From Poteriospumella lacustris (lineage: Eukaryota > Sar > Chrysophyceae > Chromulinales > Dinobryaceae): a stretch of DNA of 64,000 nucleotides. Positions 45,301-54,882 of the stretch are shown in pieces. The notes under the pieces are model-generated. The model saw nothing but the letters and a program-made list of their open reading frames with translations, made no database searches and was not told the origin of the DNA. The stretch is from the NCBI GenBank assembly GCA_008000375.1, contig SMOI01000072.1, forward strand, positions 62,001 through 126,000, in the 5' to 3' direction. Each line of letters begins with the position of its first letter. Position 1 is the stretch's first letter. Both the position numbers and the translations under genes were made by a program.

Positions 45301-47243
45301 TCGCGCTGGCGCTGGCCGACGCGCTGGCGACGCTGGGCCTGTTCCAGGACGCGCAGAGCCTGCTGCAGCGGCGGCTGTGGCTGCTGCTGCGGCTGCTGAG
45401 CGACGCGGCGCCGGTGACGCCGCCCACGTGGCCGCGCGACGCCTTCGAAGCGGCGCTCTACGCGACGGAGGCGACCGCCGCCGGCTGCTGGGAGGCGGAC
45501 TGGCGCGCGCTGCAGCTGCGCTACGAGGCGCAAGTGGCGCGCAACGCCGGCCTCTGGGCGCGCCACTGCCTCTGCGACTGCCTCGAGAGCCAACGCGCCG
45601 TCTGCGCTTCCGCCGCGGCGCCGCTGGAGGCCACTGGCCTGCGCGTCTGCTCGCACATGCGACACCGCAGCCGCAGCGCCGCGGCGCCCTACGCGGCGGC
45701 GATGGGCGACGACGCCGCCATCGACGCCGTCTGCGTCGCGGCGGCCGAGCGACTCGTCGCCGACGACGTCGCGGCGCCAGCGGAGCCGCCACGTGACGAG
45801 GCCGCGCGACGCCGCTCGTGGCCTGCGCTGCTCGGCGGCGCTCGCGAGGCACCGGCCGAGGCGCAGGGCCGCGAGTTGCGCCGCAGCGAGCGCGTGCTCG
45901 CGGAGGCTTCGCAGCTGCGCGCGGCGCTGTCGCCGCTGCCGTGGCTGCTCACGCCGCTGCTGCGCCTGCTCGCGCATCGCCTGGGGCACCTGCCGCTGTA
46001 CGACACGTTCGTCGATGCGCACGAGGGCGCCTCGCCCGCCGCGGACTTCGCAGTGGACGCGACGGAGCTGGCGGAGGAGGCGCTGCAGGCGGCGCTGTGG
46101 CTCGCAGACTACCACCTGCGCGTCCGCGGGCCGCTGCTGGCCGCCCTCGCCGCGCCGCAGCGGCAGGGGCAGGGGCAGGTGGCGACAGGGCAGGCGCTGC
46201 CGGGCGGCGTCGCGACGGCCCACGCGCTCGAGGCGCTGCTGCTCTTCCCCGGCGCGGCGGCGCGTGTGCCGCACGTCGCCGCGGAGCTGAGCGCGATGCA
46301 CGCGCTGGGCGACGCGGAGTTTCTGACGCTGCGCCTGGCCCGCTGCTTCTGCTGGGACCGCGCTGGCGCGCTCTCTGCGTCTCCGCTGAGGCCGGCGCTG
46401 CACGCGACGCTGCGGCCCGCGGCGGAGTGGTGTCGCGCGGTCGCGGCGGACGCGGCGCGCGACGGCGACGCGACGGTCGGCGCCTGGGAAGTCTGGGAAG
46501 TCTGGGACCTCTGGGAGCCGTGGCTGGTGTCGCTGCTCGAGAAGACGCGGCGCCGCTACCTGCCGCTGCTGCCGCACCTGACTGCGGCCCCTCGCGAGGC
46601 GCTCGTGGACGCCCACGGCCCCGGCGGCGTCTGGGCGAAGGGCGCCCGTCTGGTGCGCTGGTACGCGTCGCTGCTGGCGCCGGAGAGCGACGGCGTCGAC
46701 AGCGACGTCGACTACGCGTCGGAGGTGTCGGACGACGACGACGACGGCGGCGAAGCGAAGGCGACGCCGCGCGGCGGACGGAGACACACCGATGCGCAGT
46801 TCTTCTACGACGACGCGGAGGGGCACCTGCTCGTGCTGCGCCTGCAGTGCGCGCTCGCCGAGGTCTACGCCGTGCGCGCGGAGACGCGCGCGCTGGCCGA
46901 GAGCCACCTGCGACAGGTGCTGGCGCACATGCGCGTGCTTCGTCTGGGGCCGGACGTCGCTGGCGACGCGGAGACCGGCGGCGCGCCGAGCGAGTGCGAT
47001 GACGCGCACGAGTTGACGCTGCGCGCGACGCTGGCCCTCGCGGAGTGCATCGCGTCGCAGCGCGACGTCGACACTGCCGCCACGAAGGCGCTCCTCATCG
47101 GTCACCAACGCGCCTGCCTCGCTCGCTTCGGGAGCGACGCTGTCCAAACGGCGGCGGCGACGCACTCGCTCGTGCAGTGGCTGCGGCGTGTCGGCGACGA
47201 CGCGGCGCTCACCGACCTCATCGCGGCGCGTCTCGTCGAGTGA
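42399..47243 (+). CDS. Large GC-rich TPR (kinesin-light-chain-like) protein, 1,614 residues
   Basis: One intronless frame from ATG 42399. Residues 1-205 resemble the N-terminal domain of many protist TPR proteins: an LPVDDVFDHVVRPAV segment, then a beta-strand/DPFVWIDAFCMSEGQ stretch where relatives have FVW.D.F..NQ. The central 500 residues are Ala/Arg-rich with a Pro/Leu/His-rich repeat (LPPLPHLPHLPHLPH). The C-terminal half has helical repeats of kinesin-light-chain TPR type (HALTLRAQETLAAALRRLG, ELTLRATLALAECIASQRD, THSLVQWLRRVGDDAALTD). Third codon positions are almost all G or C, so both strands are open over most of the length. This frame was chosen because only it has recognisable domains at both ends and a natural ATG. 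Function unknown. Confidence 0.7.
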   Translation: MSAFIGVQFSYLKHFIDKHGGSDVLGELPVDDVFDHVVRPAVNDDSSSYCEFLTRKGEHKHVGAATVRVLYPPAMSLVALVKCLELALAPTSDFTETCAAVASGHSTGRDEDPFVWIDAFCMSEGQLAERCEVFDASLDGYFDQPGQSRCSVLVLDAWDDESVQLRPRVRFEVRAWSPVGAVTAVTCVWQSLFGRRCALLQLVPLTAAAAPDASTGGARKRPSVAAAAGETRRLSHGFTAQLHSWREALQVANEAGGPAGSQAAVDESPFAQTLRQLVEATLLLCEREPQLADGDRAATLLQRAQLALGECPALQAHASSLLVEAQSRRLLCLAQQSAGHAAYEAHVEVLGRSQLRVLFRDASLHAVYASAAGVKCAAAFASAATASDGLVTESRRQLEREQRRLAALRAQLALRTPTDASATRAEPSQPQATQRQDGDGGDADRASEATGSDDAAQLPRRRRRSSARAALETVHGAVERLSHTLPHLPPLPPLPHLPHLPHRRRSRSRSGDSADLVDLARDLLALPPPASPAAPSPAAAADGDLRAAVARASRAVCSAKLRHAARLFDAAMFRFLRGALQPPSDAPPAEATPLPTLALPLRGAARPTLALLRDSHADRAAVKDALQALAALSDAAGAEDAASLPAAVQAESCLCAAAVWRRFCAEEQHEATLLRRALLLAADCGVDAAPLQKALRKKRRNVAKYAQRLDAAARQAQRLLEQRLPLAAQLYPALCRAVLALRSWVATEPLLRGDALAHCAPQHFDARATRSDVDGDAAVDEAPLWREALRLQRRQIAALRRVARESARLLPAVAAPATRRLHDALRRCAATLVARRLPTVAAPTLRAAFAALRDDAAPETAALLAAPPTALALCLHGLRCGLRGGAAEAERARRGALALLPGLLGRFGPTHALTLRAQETLAAALRRLGRDASALALLEDVATKLRAAAAERGVDECLAETQRDTARVALALADALATLGLFQDAQSLLQRRLWLLLRLLSDAAPVTPPTWPRDAFEAALYATEATAAGCWEADWRALQLRYEAQVARNAGLWARHCLCDCLESQRAVCASAAAPLEATGLRVCSHMRHRSRSAAAPYAAAMGDDAAIDAVCVAAAERLVADDVAAPAEPPRDEAARRRSWPALLGGAREAPAEAQGRELRRSERVLAEASQLRAALSPLPWLLTPLLRLLAHRLGHLPLYDTFVDAHEGASPAADFAVDATELAEEALQAALWLADYHLRVRGPLLAALAAPQRQGQGQVATGQALPGGVATAHALEALLLFPGAAARVPHVAAELSAMHALGDAEFLTLRLARCFCWDRAGALSASPLRPALHATLRPAAEWCRAVAADAARDGDATVGAWEVWEVWDLWEPWLVSLLEKTRRRYLPLLPHLTAAPREALVDAHGPGGVWAKGARLVRWYASLLAPESDGVDSDVDYASEVSDDDDDGGEAKATPRGGRRHTDAQFFYDDAEGHLLVLRLQCALAEVYAVRAETRALAESHLRQVLAHMRVLRLGPDVAGDAETGGAPSECDDAHELTLRATLALAECIASQRDVDTAATKALLIGHQRACLARFGSDAVQTAAATHSLVQWLRRVGDDAALTDLIAARLVE

Positions 47244-47533
47244 GCGGTGCACGGTACAGGCGCGGACCATCTGCAGCGGAGGCAGCGCGCTGCTAGAGGG
47301 GGCAGAGGCGGCGAAGAGGCGGCGGAGAGGCGGCGAAGAGGCGACGGGGCAAAGGTTGGACTGACGAGAGCGTTTCAGCTTCTGCGCCGCCACCACTTGG
47401 CCGGTCGGGTGTGTCGCTGGCCGCGCCGACGGCGTTGAAGCGGAAGATGGACGAGCGCCGAGAATCTTCTTCCTCACAGCCGCTGCTTCTTCACAATCCT
47501 TTTGACTCGCGTTATTTGTTCCTTGCTGATTCA

Positions 47534-47731
47534 ATGTGCTACGCAACTTCTTGTTCGAAATGTGGGAAAACCACTTGGAGCGGATGCGGGATGCACGCGG
47601 TGGCCGTGATGGCCAGCGTCAAGCAGGAAAATCGATGCATGTGTGACTCTGCGAAGGCTGCTACTGCTGGCTATTCCATTGTACCCCCAAAACCAGCGGG
47701 ATCTGCCTCGTCGGCGCCCGCTCCGAAGTAG
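47534..47731 (+). CDS. Small Cys-rich protein
   Basis: 65 residues from ATG 47534. An in-frame ATG at 47447 would give 94. The core MCYATSCSKCGKTTWSGCGM followed by HAVAVMASVK and RCMCD is a zinc-ribbon-like set of about seven Cys. I recognise this small protein type (M-C-x-x-x-C-x-K-C-G-K-x-T-W-x-G-C-G-x-H) from fungi, algae and bacteria as conserved but uncharacterised. The Pro/Ala/Ser tail is low complexity. The short form matches the family start best. Zinc binding is inferred from the Cys pattern. Confidence 0.8.
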   Translation: MCYATSCSKCGKTTWSGCGMHAVAVMASVKQENRCMCDSAKAATAGYSIVPPKPAGSASSAPAPK

Positions 47732-47902
47732 ATTCGCAGTTGTTCCGTTGGGTCCGTTGCCGGGCCGAGAGGCGCCGTTTCTGTTCTGTGTCCAGTCTTT
47801 CCTCATCGTTTCCTCCGTATATCCCTACTAATAGACAAGATTTAATGGTTTCATCGCAAGTAAATCGGCGTAATTAAATGATGAAAAGAAGCGGGCACCG
47901 CG

Positions 47903-48806
47903 TCATATGCAAAGCGCGGAGACCGAGTCGCGCCCGTGGGTCATGCAGAGATTGGCCACGTACACGGTGGCGACGATGTTCACAGTGCGCCAGACGCCGC
48001 CGGCGAAGACTCTCCGAAGCCCGCCCTGTCGCCACAAGGACTTGAGCGTTTCTGTGGCGGTGGTGTACTCGCGCTGCGCGAGGTCGCCCTGCATGCAGGT
48101 TTTGATCACGTCGAACGGGTGCGACGGGACGGCCGCCACTATGCCGCCAACGATGGACGCGGTCACAGCGGCGCTGTTTGGATCCAGCCCGTGCTTGTGC
48201 TGCAAGTACAGCTGCGCAACAGGAGTGACGCCGAGCATCCCGCACACGTAAATCGTGTCGCGCACCGCCGCCACGCTGACGGCCCTGCTCAGACCGCTCG
48301 ACAGAAACCCGAAGTCCCGCACTATTCGTCGCGGGACGTCCACCAGCCGCCCTCCAAACAGCTGTTGCTGGATCATTACCAACTCCACGGGCGACGCAAA
48401 CAGCGCAGCGAAACAGCCACCAAACCCGGCCGACAGAAGCTCTTCGTTCCTGGACAAGAACGAGAAGAACGGCCCGCTCTCCGAGTTCGCCACGCTGGAA
48501 ATGTGCTTCTGAAAGTGCCCAGTCAAGCCGAACTGGATTCCCATCATTTGACACTCGTTGAAGATGGAGGCACCCGTGCCGCGGTAGAGCAACCGCGGAT
48601 CCAATGTGAACGGCAATCGCTGGGCCTTGGCGGTTTTCCAGTACAACGTCGGTTGGAGTAAGAGTCCTTCTATAAGCGCGGCTGAAAAAGAAAAGAAAGC
48701 AACAACAAAAGGAGGGTTAGAGCCACAGCCTCCGCCAGGCGACCTCGCGAAGCGTACCTCCTGTCCCCAACACGAAGTTTTGACCGGTTGTGAGGTCGGC
48801 AGACAT
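47903..48806 (-). CDS. Mitochondrial carrier family (SLC25) protein
   Basis: Two exons, 48806-48758 and 48681-47903, with a 76-bp intron (GTACGC...TTTCAG). Splicing joins NFVLGTG to AALIEGLLLQP, restoring the first transmembrane helix. The product is 275 residues, a typical carrier size. Three repeats are present: QPTLYWKTAKAQ (first signature, acidic residue lost), SPVELVMIQQQL and HPFDVIKTCMQGD (canonical P-x-D-x-x-K). Six transmembrane helices are expected in the mitochondrial inner membrane. Substrate-contact residues do not let me assign a transported compound. A frame continuing past the acceptor into the intron lacks family content and is rejected as the N-terminus. Confidence 0.88.
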
Positions 48807-49913
48807 ATTCTAAAAGCTGTGGTATAGATTGTGGATACTGATATGTTGGCGGGAAAGCAGTCGACACTGCAATACAGAGATGCTGGAGCAGGGTGATTCG
48901 TCACAGGAATCTGAGTGACGTCCACGATCGAGTGGTTTTGCTAAAGTCGTTCGCTCAGCTGCTTCACCTATTCGCTCGGCATGCTCCACACACAAGTGCG
49001 ATTGTGAGGCATTCCCGTTATCGCATGGAATCGGGCGATAGGACGCTCTGCAGTCGCCAGTTGGAGAGTCCAATCTCGACAACGGAGCTGCCTGGCGTTG
49101 TGCTGCAGGCACAGCAGTGCCGCCCTGCGCTGTGCTGTGCCGCTGCTGCTGCGCTGCGGAACCAGTGCGTGACGCGCACTGTTCCGACGGACGCCGCGCT
49201 GCGCCGCGCGCGGCGAGGGCCTTGACGCGCCGCGCGCGCGCGCCGCGCTGCGAAGCGAATAAATCGGAGAACCGGGATTATTCTGCTCGGAAAAATCGGA
49301 GGTTCGGGTTTTCCACAAACTTTCGCATACAAATCGGAAAACCGGAGTTTTTGTCGGCCATTTTTATCGATTTCCGGAATATTTCATTCAGTGCGCGGCA
49401 GCGCGCGTACAACATTCTTGCCGCGCTGCGCGCGCGGCGCGGCGCGCGCGCGCATCCGCGGTACCCCGCGCAGTGCGCGTCACGCACTGTGCGGAACTCG
49501 GAATTGCGACCCAGACACCCAGACTCTGCTCTCGGAAGTGCGGAATTGCGACCCAGACGCCCAGACAGCCGAGAATGCAAATGTCGACACAGACCCTGGG
49601 CATCTCTGGGCACCTCTGCGCCTCATCATCATCGTCATCATCATCATGCGGCAGCGACTCAACGCCGCCGCTTCGCTGGCAGCGTCGACAGAGAAGAGCT
49701 TCGACCTTCGTGGCCACGTTGCCTCGGACAACAGCAGAGCGGTAGCTGTCCACTGACTACTTTCGAATCGTTAGACGAAGTCGCCGTTGTTGAAGTCGCA
49801 GCGGCAGCTCAGTTTACCACTGTCCTTGAAGTGAGAATCCATCGAATCAGTTGAACGTTCGTCGAATGTGGTGAGCCCCTTCTTCATCCCGCAACGTGGA
49901 AACAAAGCTAACA
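48807..49913. other. Divergent intergenic region with foldback element
   Basis: This 1.1-kb spacer between the carrier and COQ10 genes contains a GC-rich foldback structure (separate entry). To its right, around 49500-49580, is an imperfect direct repeat of GGAATTGCGACCCAGAC. No convincing gene is present: frames here are short and compositionally driven. Confidence 0.55.
49163..49489. repeat. Foldback / MITE-like element with 19-bp perfect inverted ends
   Basis: CAGTGCGTGACGCGCACTG at 49163-49181 is the exact reverse complement of CAGTGCGCGTCACGCACTG at 49471-49489. Just inside lie opposed CG-alternating arms (about 49215-49255 and 49405-49455), and the centre (about 49256-49395) is AT-rich with two or three copies of an AAATCGGAxAACCGG-like motif. 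No coding capacity is seen. The layout fits a non-autonomous foldback element. Target-site duplications are not obvious. Confidence 0.55.
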
Positions 49914-50465
49914 ATGTTCGGGAATACGACGAAAACGATCGCGTTCAGAGCCTCCACTAGGAGAGGTTTCTTTGACGTTCTATCAAGGACGGAGCAAGGG
50001 AACAAGCTGCCGATGAAGAAGCATCACGAGCGGCGGCTGTTGCGATTCCCAGCGCCTCTGTTGTACGAGGTGGTTTCAGATGTCGCTCACTATGAGAAGT
50101 TTGTACCATGGTGCAAGAGATCGACGGTGCTGAGTCGATCGCCCGCAGCGATGAGAGCGGAGCTGGAGGTGGGGTTCCAGATGTTTTCGGAGAGGTACCT
50201 GTCCGACGTCGCGCTGGAGCCCAATCGCAGCGTCGTCGCCTCGTCCTCCCACACACAGCTCTTCGAGCATTTGCGTTCGGAATGGCACTTTCAGGCGGCC
50301 AGCGACGCTTCGAACAGCACGTGGGTGAGCTTCTCGGTGGAGTTCCGGTTCAAGTCGGCGGTGTACAACGAAGTGTCCGAGCTGTTCATGCAGGAGGTGG
50401 TGAAGAAGATGGTGCGCGCTTTCGAACAACGGTGTCGCGACTTGCAAGCTGCTCGTGAGAAATAG
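49914..50465 (+). CDS. COQ10: COQ10-type coenzyme Q-binding START-domain protein
   Basis: Intronless, 183 residues from ATG 49914. COQ10 is a mitochondrial inner-membrane-associated START/polyketide-cyclase fold protein that binds ubiquinone and is needed for its use in respiration. The N-terminal 25 residues (MFGNTTKTIAFRASTRRGFF) are basic and lack acidic residues, as expected for a mitochondrial presequence. The domain signature follows: RRLLRFPAPLLYEVVSDVAH, YEKFVPWCKRSTVL, FSERYLSDV, LRSEWHFQA and VEFRFKSAVYNEVSELF. Length and order match the family along the whole domain. It shares a 1.1-kb divergent spacer with a mitochondrial carrier gene, which may be chance. Confidence 0.93.
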   Translation: MFGNTTKTIAFRASTRRGFFDVLSRTEQGNKLPMKKHHERRLLRFPAPLLYEVVSDVAHYEKFVPWCKRSTVLSRSPAAMRAELEVGFQMFSERYLSDVALEPNRSVVASSSHTQLFEHLRSEWHFQAASDASNSTWVSFSVEFRFKSAVYNEVSELFMQEVVKKMVRAFEQRCRDLQAAREK

Positions 50466-50506
50466 CCACCCGCACGCAGCCTCGATGTAGATCTAATTAG
50501 CTAGCG

Positions 50507-52766
50507 CTAGTCCTCTTTGCTCTTGGCCGCGCCGCTCTCCGCCGCCCCGTCGGCGCCCTTCGCCGCCCCGTCGGCGCCCTTCGCCTTGTCCTTCTTCTTC
50601 TTCTTCTTGTCGCCCGAGTCCACCTCCACCGCTTTGGGGATTCGCCCGAAACACAGCCGCAACAGAGGGACGAGAACAGACAGCAGCAGCAGAGACACCG
50701 CCCCGCGCAGCAGCATGTCTCTCGCGCGGAGCACCGAGTGGTCGCTGATCGACAGCAGGCCCGGCACGCGGAACACGTCGTCGTCCCAGTCGGCGGTGCT
50801 GGCGCTGTGGTTGAGCCACGGGTGCGTGAAGCCGCACTGGGCAGCGGGAATGCGCGGATTGGCGGAGCAGTCGCCGGCCACGCGCGTCAGCTGCCGCCAC
50901 TCGTCCAGCGGCGTGATGAGGTGCGCCGGCTGCGGGCGACGCATGTTGCGTCGGAAGTGGCCGATCTTCGCCGTCATGTGTGCGACGACGGCGGCCAGTT
51001 CCTCTTGGCGCTGGGCGGAGAGCTGAGGCCAGTGCTCGAAGAGGTTGTTCTCCTCGCGCGGGTCTTGCGACAGGTCGTACAGCCGCCGCGTGGGGACCAG
51101 GCCCAGCTTCTGCGGCCGCGACAACTGCTCTTGCAGAAGCACGTGCGTCAGCGTGATGCGCAGCAAATCCGCTTTCGCTGCGCCGAAGAGCCAATCGACG
51201 CCCCGATTCACCGACTCGGTGAGGCTGCGGAGCAGCGAGGTCTCCGAGCAGTTCAGGCGGTCGCGGTGCGACTCGAAGTAGAAGGCGTCGTCGCGCAACA
51301 CGCCGTCCACCAGTTTGAAGCGTCCGAACCGATACGCCGCCAGCGACTCGTCGAACGCGAAGTTCTCCGCGTCGTACAGCTCGAGGAGCATTTCGTTTCG
51401 CGCTGCAGTTCCGTCGCTCCCTGCGCAGTCGCCGCTTCCAGACGCCGCAGCGCGCAGGCTCGGCAGCATATCGATGCCGTCGACCTCGGAGCCCGCCGCG
51501 CCAGCGCCAGCGCCAGCGAGGGCGAGCAGCGTCGGCAGCCAGTCAGAGATGTGGAAGAGGCCGGCGAACACGCGCTGGTCGTCCCCGTGGTGATACCGCG
51601 GCGAGAACTCCGACCCAGCCTGACAGCGACCAGTGTCGCCGCCCAAGAAGCGCCGATTCGCAGAGAAATCGACGAGGAACGAGGGCGTCTTCACGCCGCC
51701 CTCGAGAGGCGTCGCCTTCGACCCCCGCAGCGGCTGGTTGTTGCCTCCGAACCACGGCGAGCCGCCGTTGTCCGACGCGAAGATGAACACGGTGTTTTCC
51801 CCGAGCGTCGCCTTCGCAGCCCGCGTCAAGTTGCCGACCGCTTCGTCGAGACCCCCCACGACACCGCAGAAGTCGCGGCGCCACGAGTGCGCGATGTGGG
51901 CGCAAGGGGCCGTGTGACGCGCCAGCGGCTGCAGCGGCGAGTGAGCCGCAGTGAACGCGACGTACAGAAACAGCGGCTCGCCAGAGTGCTCAGCGACGTG
52001 CCTCTCCATCGAGGCGATCGCCTCCAGCGCGATCGCCTCGGTGGCGTGTCGCGGCTCTGCGTAGTGGGTGAAGCGAACGCGCTGCCCGTCGAGAAAAGGA
52101 AACGCCGCCGGTGCAGAGTCTTCGACGACCTCCTCCCGCACCCAGTCCACGGCGATGGGCGAGTCCCACGGCAGCTCCGTGAACGTCTTCTCGTACGAGT
52201 CGGTGTCCCACATGTAAATGCCGGTGAAGCGCTGGAACCCGCGTCCGGTCGGCGTCTGCGAGGCGAACGCGTGGCCGAGATGCCACTTCCCCACCATTTC
52301 GGCGCGATAGCCTACGTCCCTACGCAGAAGCATTGGCAAGGTGGGGATGTCCGCCGGCAGCCCCGCAGGAGTTCCCGGCGCGAGGACGTAGTGGAGACCG
52401 GTGTTTATGTGGTAGCGCCCCGTCAGCAACGCCGCGCGACTGGGCGTGCACAACGAATGCGAGTAGTGCTGCGTCAAAACGACACCACTGCGCGCCAAAG
52501 AGTCAATTTCGGGTGTGGGAATCGGAGACGTTGGGTTGTTGTACGTCAGGTCACTGCCGAAACAAACACAAAGCGTCAACAGCGAATGTGCAACAAGACG
52601 TCTGGTTCAGTCGCCTTACTTCCATCCCACGTCGTCAGCCAGAACAAAAATGATGTTGGGGCGGTCGCTGTCTGCAGCACGCACTTCTGTTCGCACAGTG
52701 GAGGAGGAGATCAATGCGTCGTCAGTTGAGCGCCACACACTTTGGCACGGTACCTGGTTGAGCCAT
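50507..52766 (-). CDS. Arylsulfatase (ARSB/I/J-like) with C-terminal membrane anchor
   Basis: Three exons: 52766-52754, 52671-52620 and 52553-50507. The introns are 82 and 66 bp, and the product is 703 residues. Splicing at the second intron joins FVLADDVGW to NDLTYNNP, the first metal-binding motif of sulfatases. LCTPSRAALLTGRY carries the C-x-P-x-R sequence whose Cys becomes formylglycine. GKWHLG, AHSPLQP and FASDNGG supply the remaining active-site Lys/His/Asp/Asn. Order and spacing are closest to arylsulfatase B and its I/J relatives (sulfated glycan hydrolysis). A hydrophobic helix near residue 645 (AVSLLLLSVLVPLLRL) and a Lys-rich Ala/Gly tail end the protein. The first exon codes only five residues (MAQP-D) and gives no signal peptide, so the true 5' end may differ; junctions from exon 2 on are firm. 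Confidence 0.88.
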
Positions 52767-53159
52767 TGCTGATGATCCGACGCAAATGTTTCGGGACTTT
52801 GTTGTGACTTCTTTTCTGAGAGTGCAAGGACGTCGCATCGGCAGTCGGAAGGAGGATTTGCATCGAGAATCGGCTTCGCGTCGGATTCGTCGCAGCGGCC
52901 GCCGAGAAAACGCTGCGACCGTCGTCGTCATCGTGTCGCTCTCGCTGTCGAGCCCAAGTGCCCAACCATCCCAAAGTCTAGGCCTATCGCCGACGCCCCG
53001 ACGACTCGATCGATCACCAATCGAAATTGAACCAAAGGGAGTTGCATGTACGGCAGACAATCGACTGAAGAGCTTGGATATTGTCGAGTTGTATATCTAT
53101 CGTCGGTGAAGGGCGAGTCATTGGCGTCAGACTGCAGGCCAGCCAACAACACCCGCAAC
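52767..53159. other. Divergent intergenic region, arylsulfatase / WDR55
   Basis: This 393-bp spacer may contain an unrecognised 5' exon of the arylsulfatase, because that gene lacks the expected signal peptide. An in-frame ATG for WDR55 at 53046 exists but adds residues without conservation. No other element was recognised. Confidence 0.45.
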
Positions 53160-54692
53160 ATGTCAGCGGAGGAGATAATGGAGCTCAGTGGCTCCAGCCA
53201 AATATTTGATGCCGCTTTTCACCCAACAGCAGATCTACTTGCCACTGCTCTGATATCAGGGGGTATCGAAGTCTGGAAGCTTCCCACTGCTGGTGATGAA
53301 GACGATGGAAGCGCAGCCGACGATGAGTCCGACGTGGTCCTCTCCTTGTCATACCACACCGGGGCGTGCAGAGCCGTGCGATATTTCGGAGATGGTCGTC
53401 TGCTGTCAATATCTGCCGATCAATCCTGGGCTATCGTCGGCGAGGACGGTCGTGTCGCTCACCACGCCCAAAGGGCGCACAGCTCGTCGTTGAACAAGCT
53501 GGAGCTGGTCGACGAGTTCACCTTTGCCACTGGCGACGACAGCGGCGTCGTGAAGCTTTGGGATGCCCGCTCTCCCAAGGCAGCGGTGCTGTCGTGGGAC
53601 GCCCACACCGACTTCGTGTCCGCGCTGCAGTTCGCGCCGAACAGCCGCCAGCTCTTTTCCGTCGCTGGAGACGCGACGCTCTGCGTGTACGACATCCGCA
53701 ACGCGAAGAACTTCTACAAATCCGACGACCAAGAGAGCGAGCTGACGTCCCTCGCCGTGCTGGAAGACCGCAAGCTGGTCGTGTGCGGCACAGACGAGGG
53801 CACTCTGCTCGTGTTCAAGTGGGGGCTCTGGGGCGACTGCAGCGACCGTTTTCCGACGCAAATGGACAGCGTCAACACCCTGACGTGCCTGCGCGACGGG
53901 AGAACGCTGTTGGCTGGGAGCGGGAGCGGAGAAGTGTGTGCCGTGTCGCTGTATCCCATGCGACAGCTGGGGAAGATCAGTGCGCTGGAGGACGAGGGCA
54001 CCGTCGAGGGCGTGGCCCTCCGCGCTCCCGTCTCCGGCGCGCAACCCGCGGCCGTGTACGGCAGCAACATCGGCAGCGACTATTCGCACCGCTCACTCCT
54101 CGCCACCTTCGCGTTTTCAGAGCGCATCGTGCTGTGGGACATCACCGACGTCGAGGAGGCGCTCGCGAGCATCACGCTGCAGCAGCAGCTGGCGGAGTCG
54201 TCCAGCAGCGGCGACGACGACAGCGACGAGGACGACGTGAGCGACGACGAAGGACAATCCAGCGACGGGTCCGACGGGGCAGAAATGACGAAGGAGGCGG
54301 GCGGCGAGGACTGCAGCGTTGGCGTCGACGAGAGCGCCTCCGACGACGAGTCGGACGCCATCGACGAGGCGGCCGAAGACGAAGCCGACGACGACGAGGG
54401 CGACGACGACGAGGGCGACGACGACGAGGGCGACGATAGCGACAGCGACAGCGACAGCGGCAGCAAGGACGACGACAAAGGCGGAGACGCTGATGGGGAC
54501 GCGGCGCGCCTCGAAGCGGAACCTGCGGTTCGAAAGCGGAAGCGCGACCAGCCGTCGGACGGCGCCGTCGATGCCGCAGAAGCCGATGGCGCGCACAAGA
54601 CGCACACAGCCGCCAACAGAGCCGCAGCGAAGCCCCCTAAGCCCGACAAACGACTGAAGACGGATTCAGAGCGGTTCTACGCGGATTTGTAA
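53160..54692 (+). CDS. WDR55: WD-repeat protein WDR55 (yeast Jip5-like)
   Basis: Intronless, 510 residues from ATG 53160. WDR55/Jip5 is a nucleolar beta-propeller protein needed for rRNA processing and 60S ribosome biogenesis. Six to seven WD repeats span residues about 10-345 (IFDAAFHPTADLLATALISG, FATGDDSGVVKLWDARSP, LFSVAGDATLCVYDIRNAK, VCGTDEGTLLVFKWGLWG, LLAGSGSGEVCAVSLYP, FSERIVLWDITD). The FKWGLWGDCSDRFP stretch is characteristic of this family. The second half is a long acidic D/E/S region and a basic C-terminus ending RLKTDSERFYADL, matching the short conserved tail of the family. The acidic tract is coding microsatellite-like. Assignment is strong. Confidence 0.92.
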   Translation: MSAEEIMELSGSSQIFDAAFHPTADLLATALISGGIEVWKLPTAGDEDDGSAADDESDVVLSLSYHTGACRAVRYFGDGRLLSISADQSWAIVGEDGRVAHHAQRAHSSSLNKLELVDEFTFATGDDSGVVKLWDARSPKAAVLSWDAHTDFVSALQFAPNSRQLFSVAGDATLCVYDIRNAKNFYKSDDQESELTSLAVLEDRKLVVCGTDEGTLLVFKWGLWGDCSDRFPTQMDSVNTLTCLRDGRTLLAGSGSGEVCAVSLYPMRQLGKISALEDEGTVEGVALRAPVSGAQPAAVYGSNIGSDYSHRSLLATFAFSERIVLWDITDVEEALASITLQQQLAESSSSGDDDSDEDDVSDDEGQSSDGSDGAEMTKEAGGEDCSVGVDESASDDESDAIDEAAEDEADDDEGDDDEGDDDEGDDSDSDSDSGSKDDDKGGDADGDAARLEAEPAVRKRKRDQPSDGAVDAAEADGAHKTHTAANRAAAKPPKPDKRLKTDSERFYADL

Positions 54693-54882
54693 CAGTTAGT
54701 TTCGTAGTTTACAGCGGTGTCGTCCGCGTGTGTCGTGTCGGCAAAGTACGTTCAAGGGCCTGGGGATATGAAACGCTGGTCCTCATATCTCGATAAGAAT
54801 GTGGAAACAAAAGCACAGACGGCGTCCGTGACGGAGGCCCTCGGCGACGAATTGAGGAGGCCCGGACCTGTGGGCTCCTGCG

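Noticed and set aside
42765-47546. 1,593-codon antisense frame opposite the GC-rich TPR gene
   Set aside because: Arg/Gln/Ala low-complexity peptide without domains; expected from G/C-saturated third positions.
49117-49854. 245-codon plus-strand frame upstream of COQ10
   Set aside because: It runs through the foldback element and CG-alternating DNA; peptide is low complexity.
50738-52729. 663-codon plus-strand frame over the arylsulfatase
   Set aside because: It lies antisense to sulfatase active-site motifs; Arg-rich without domains.
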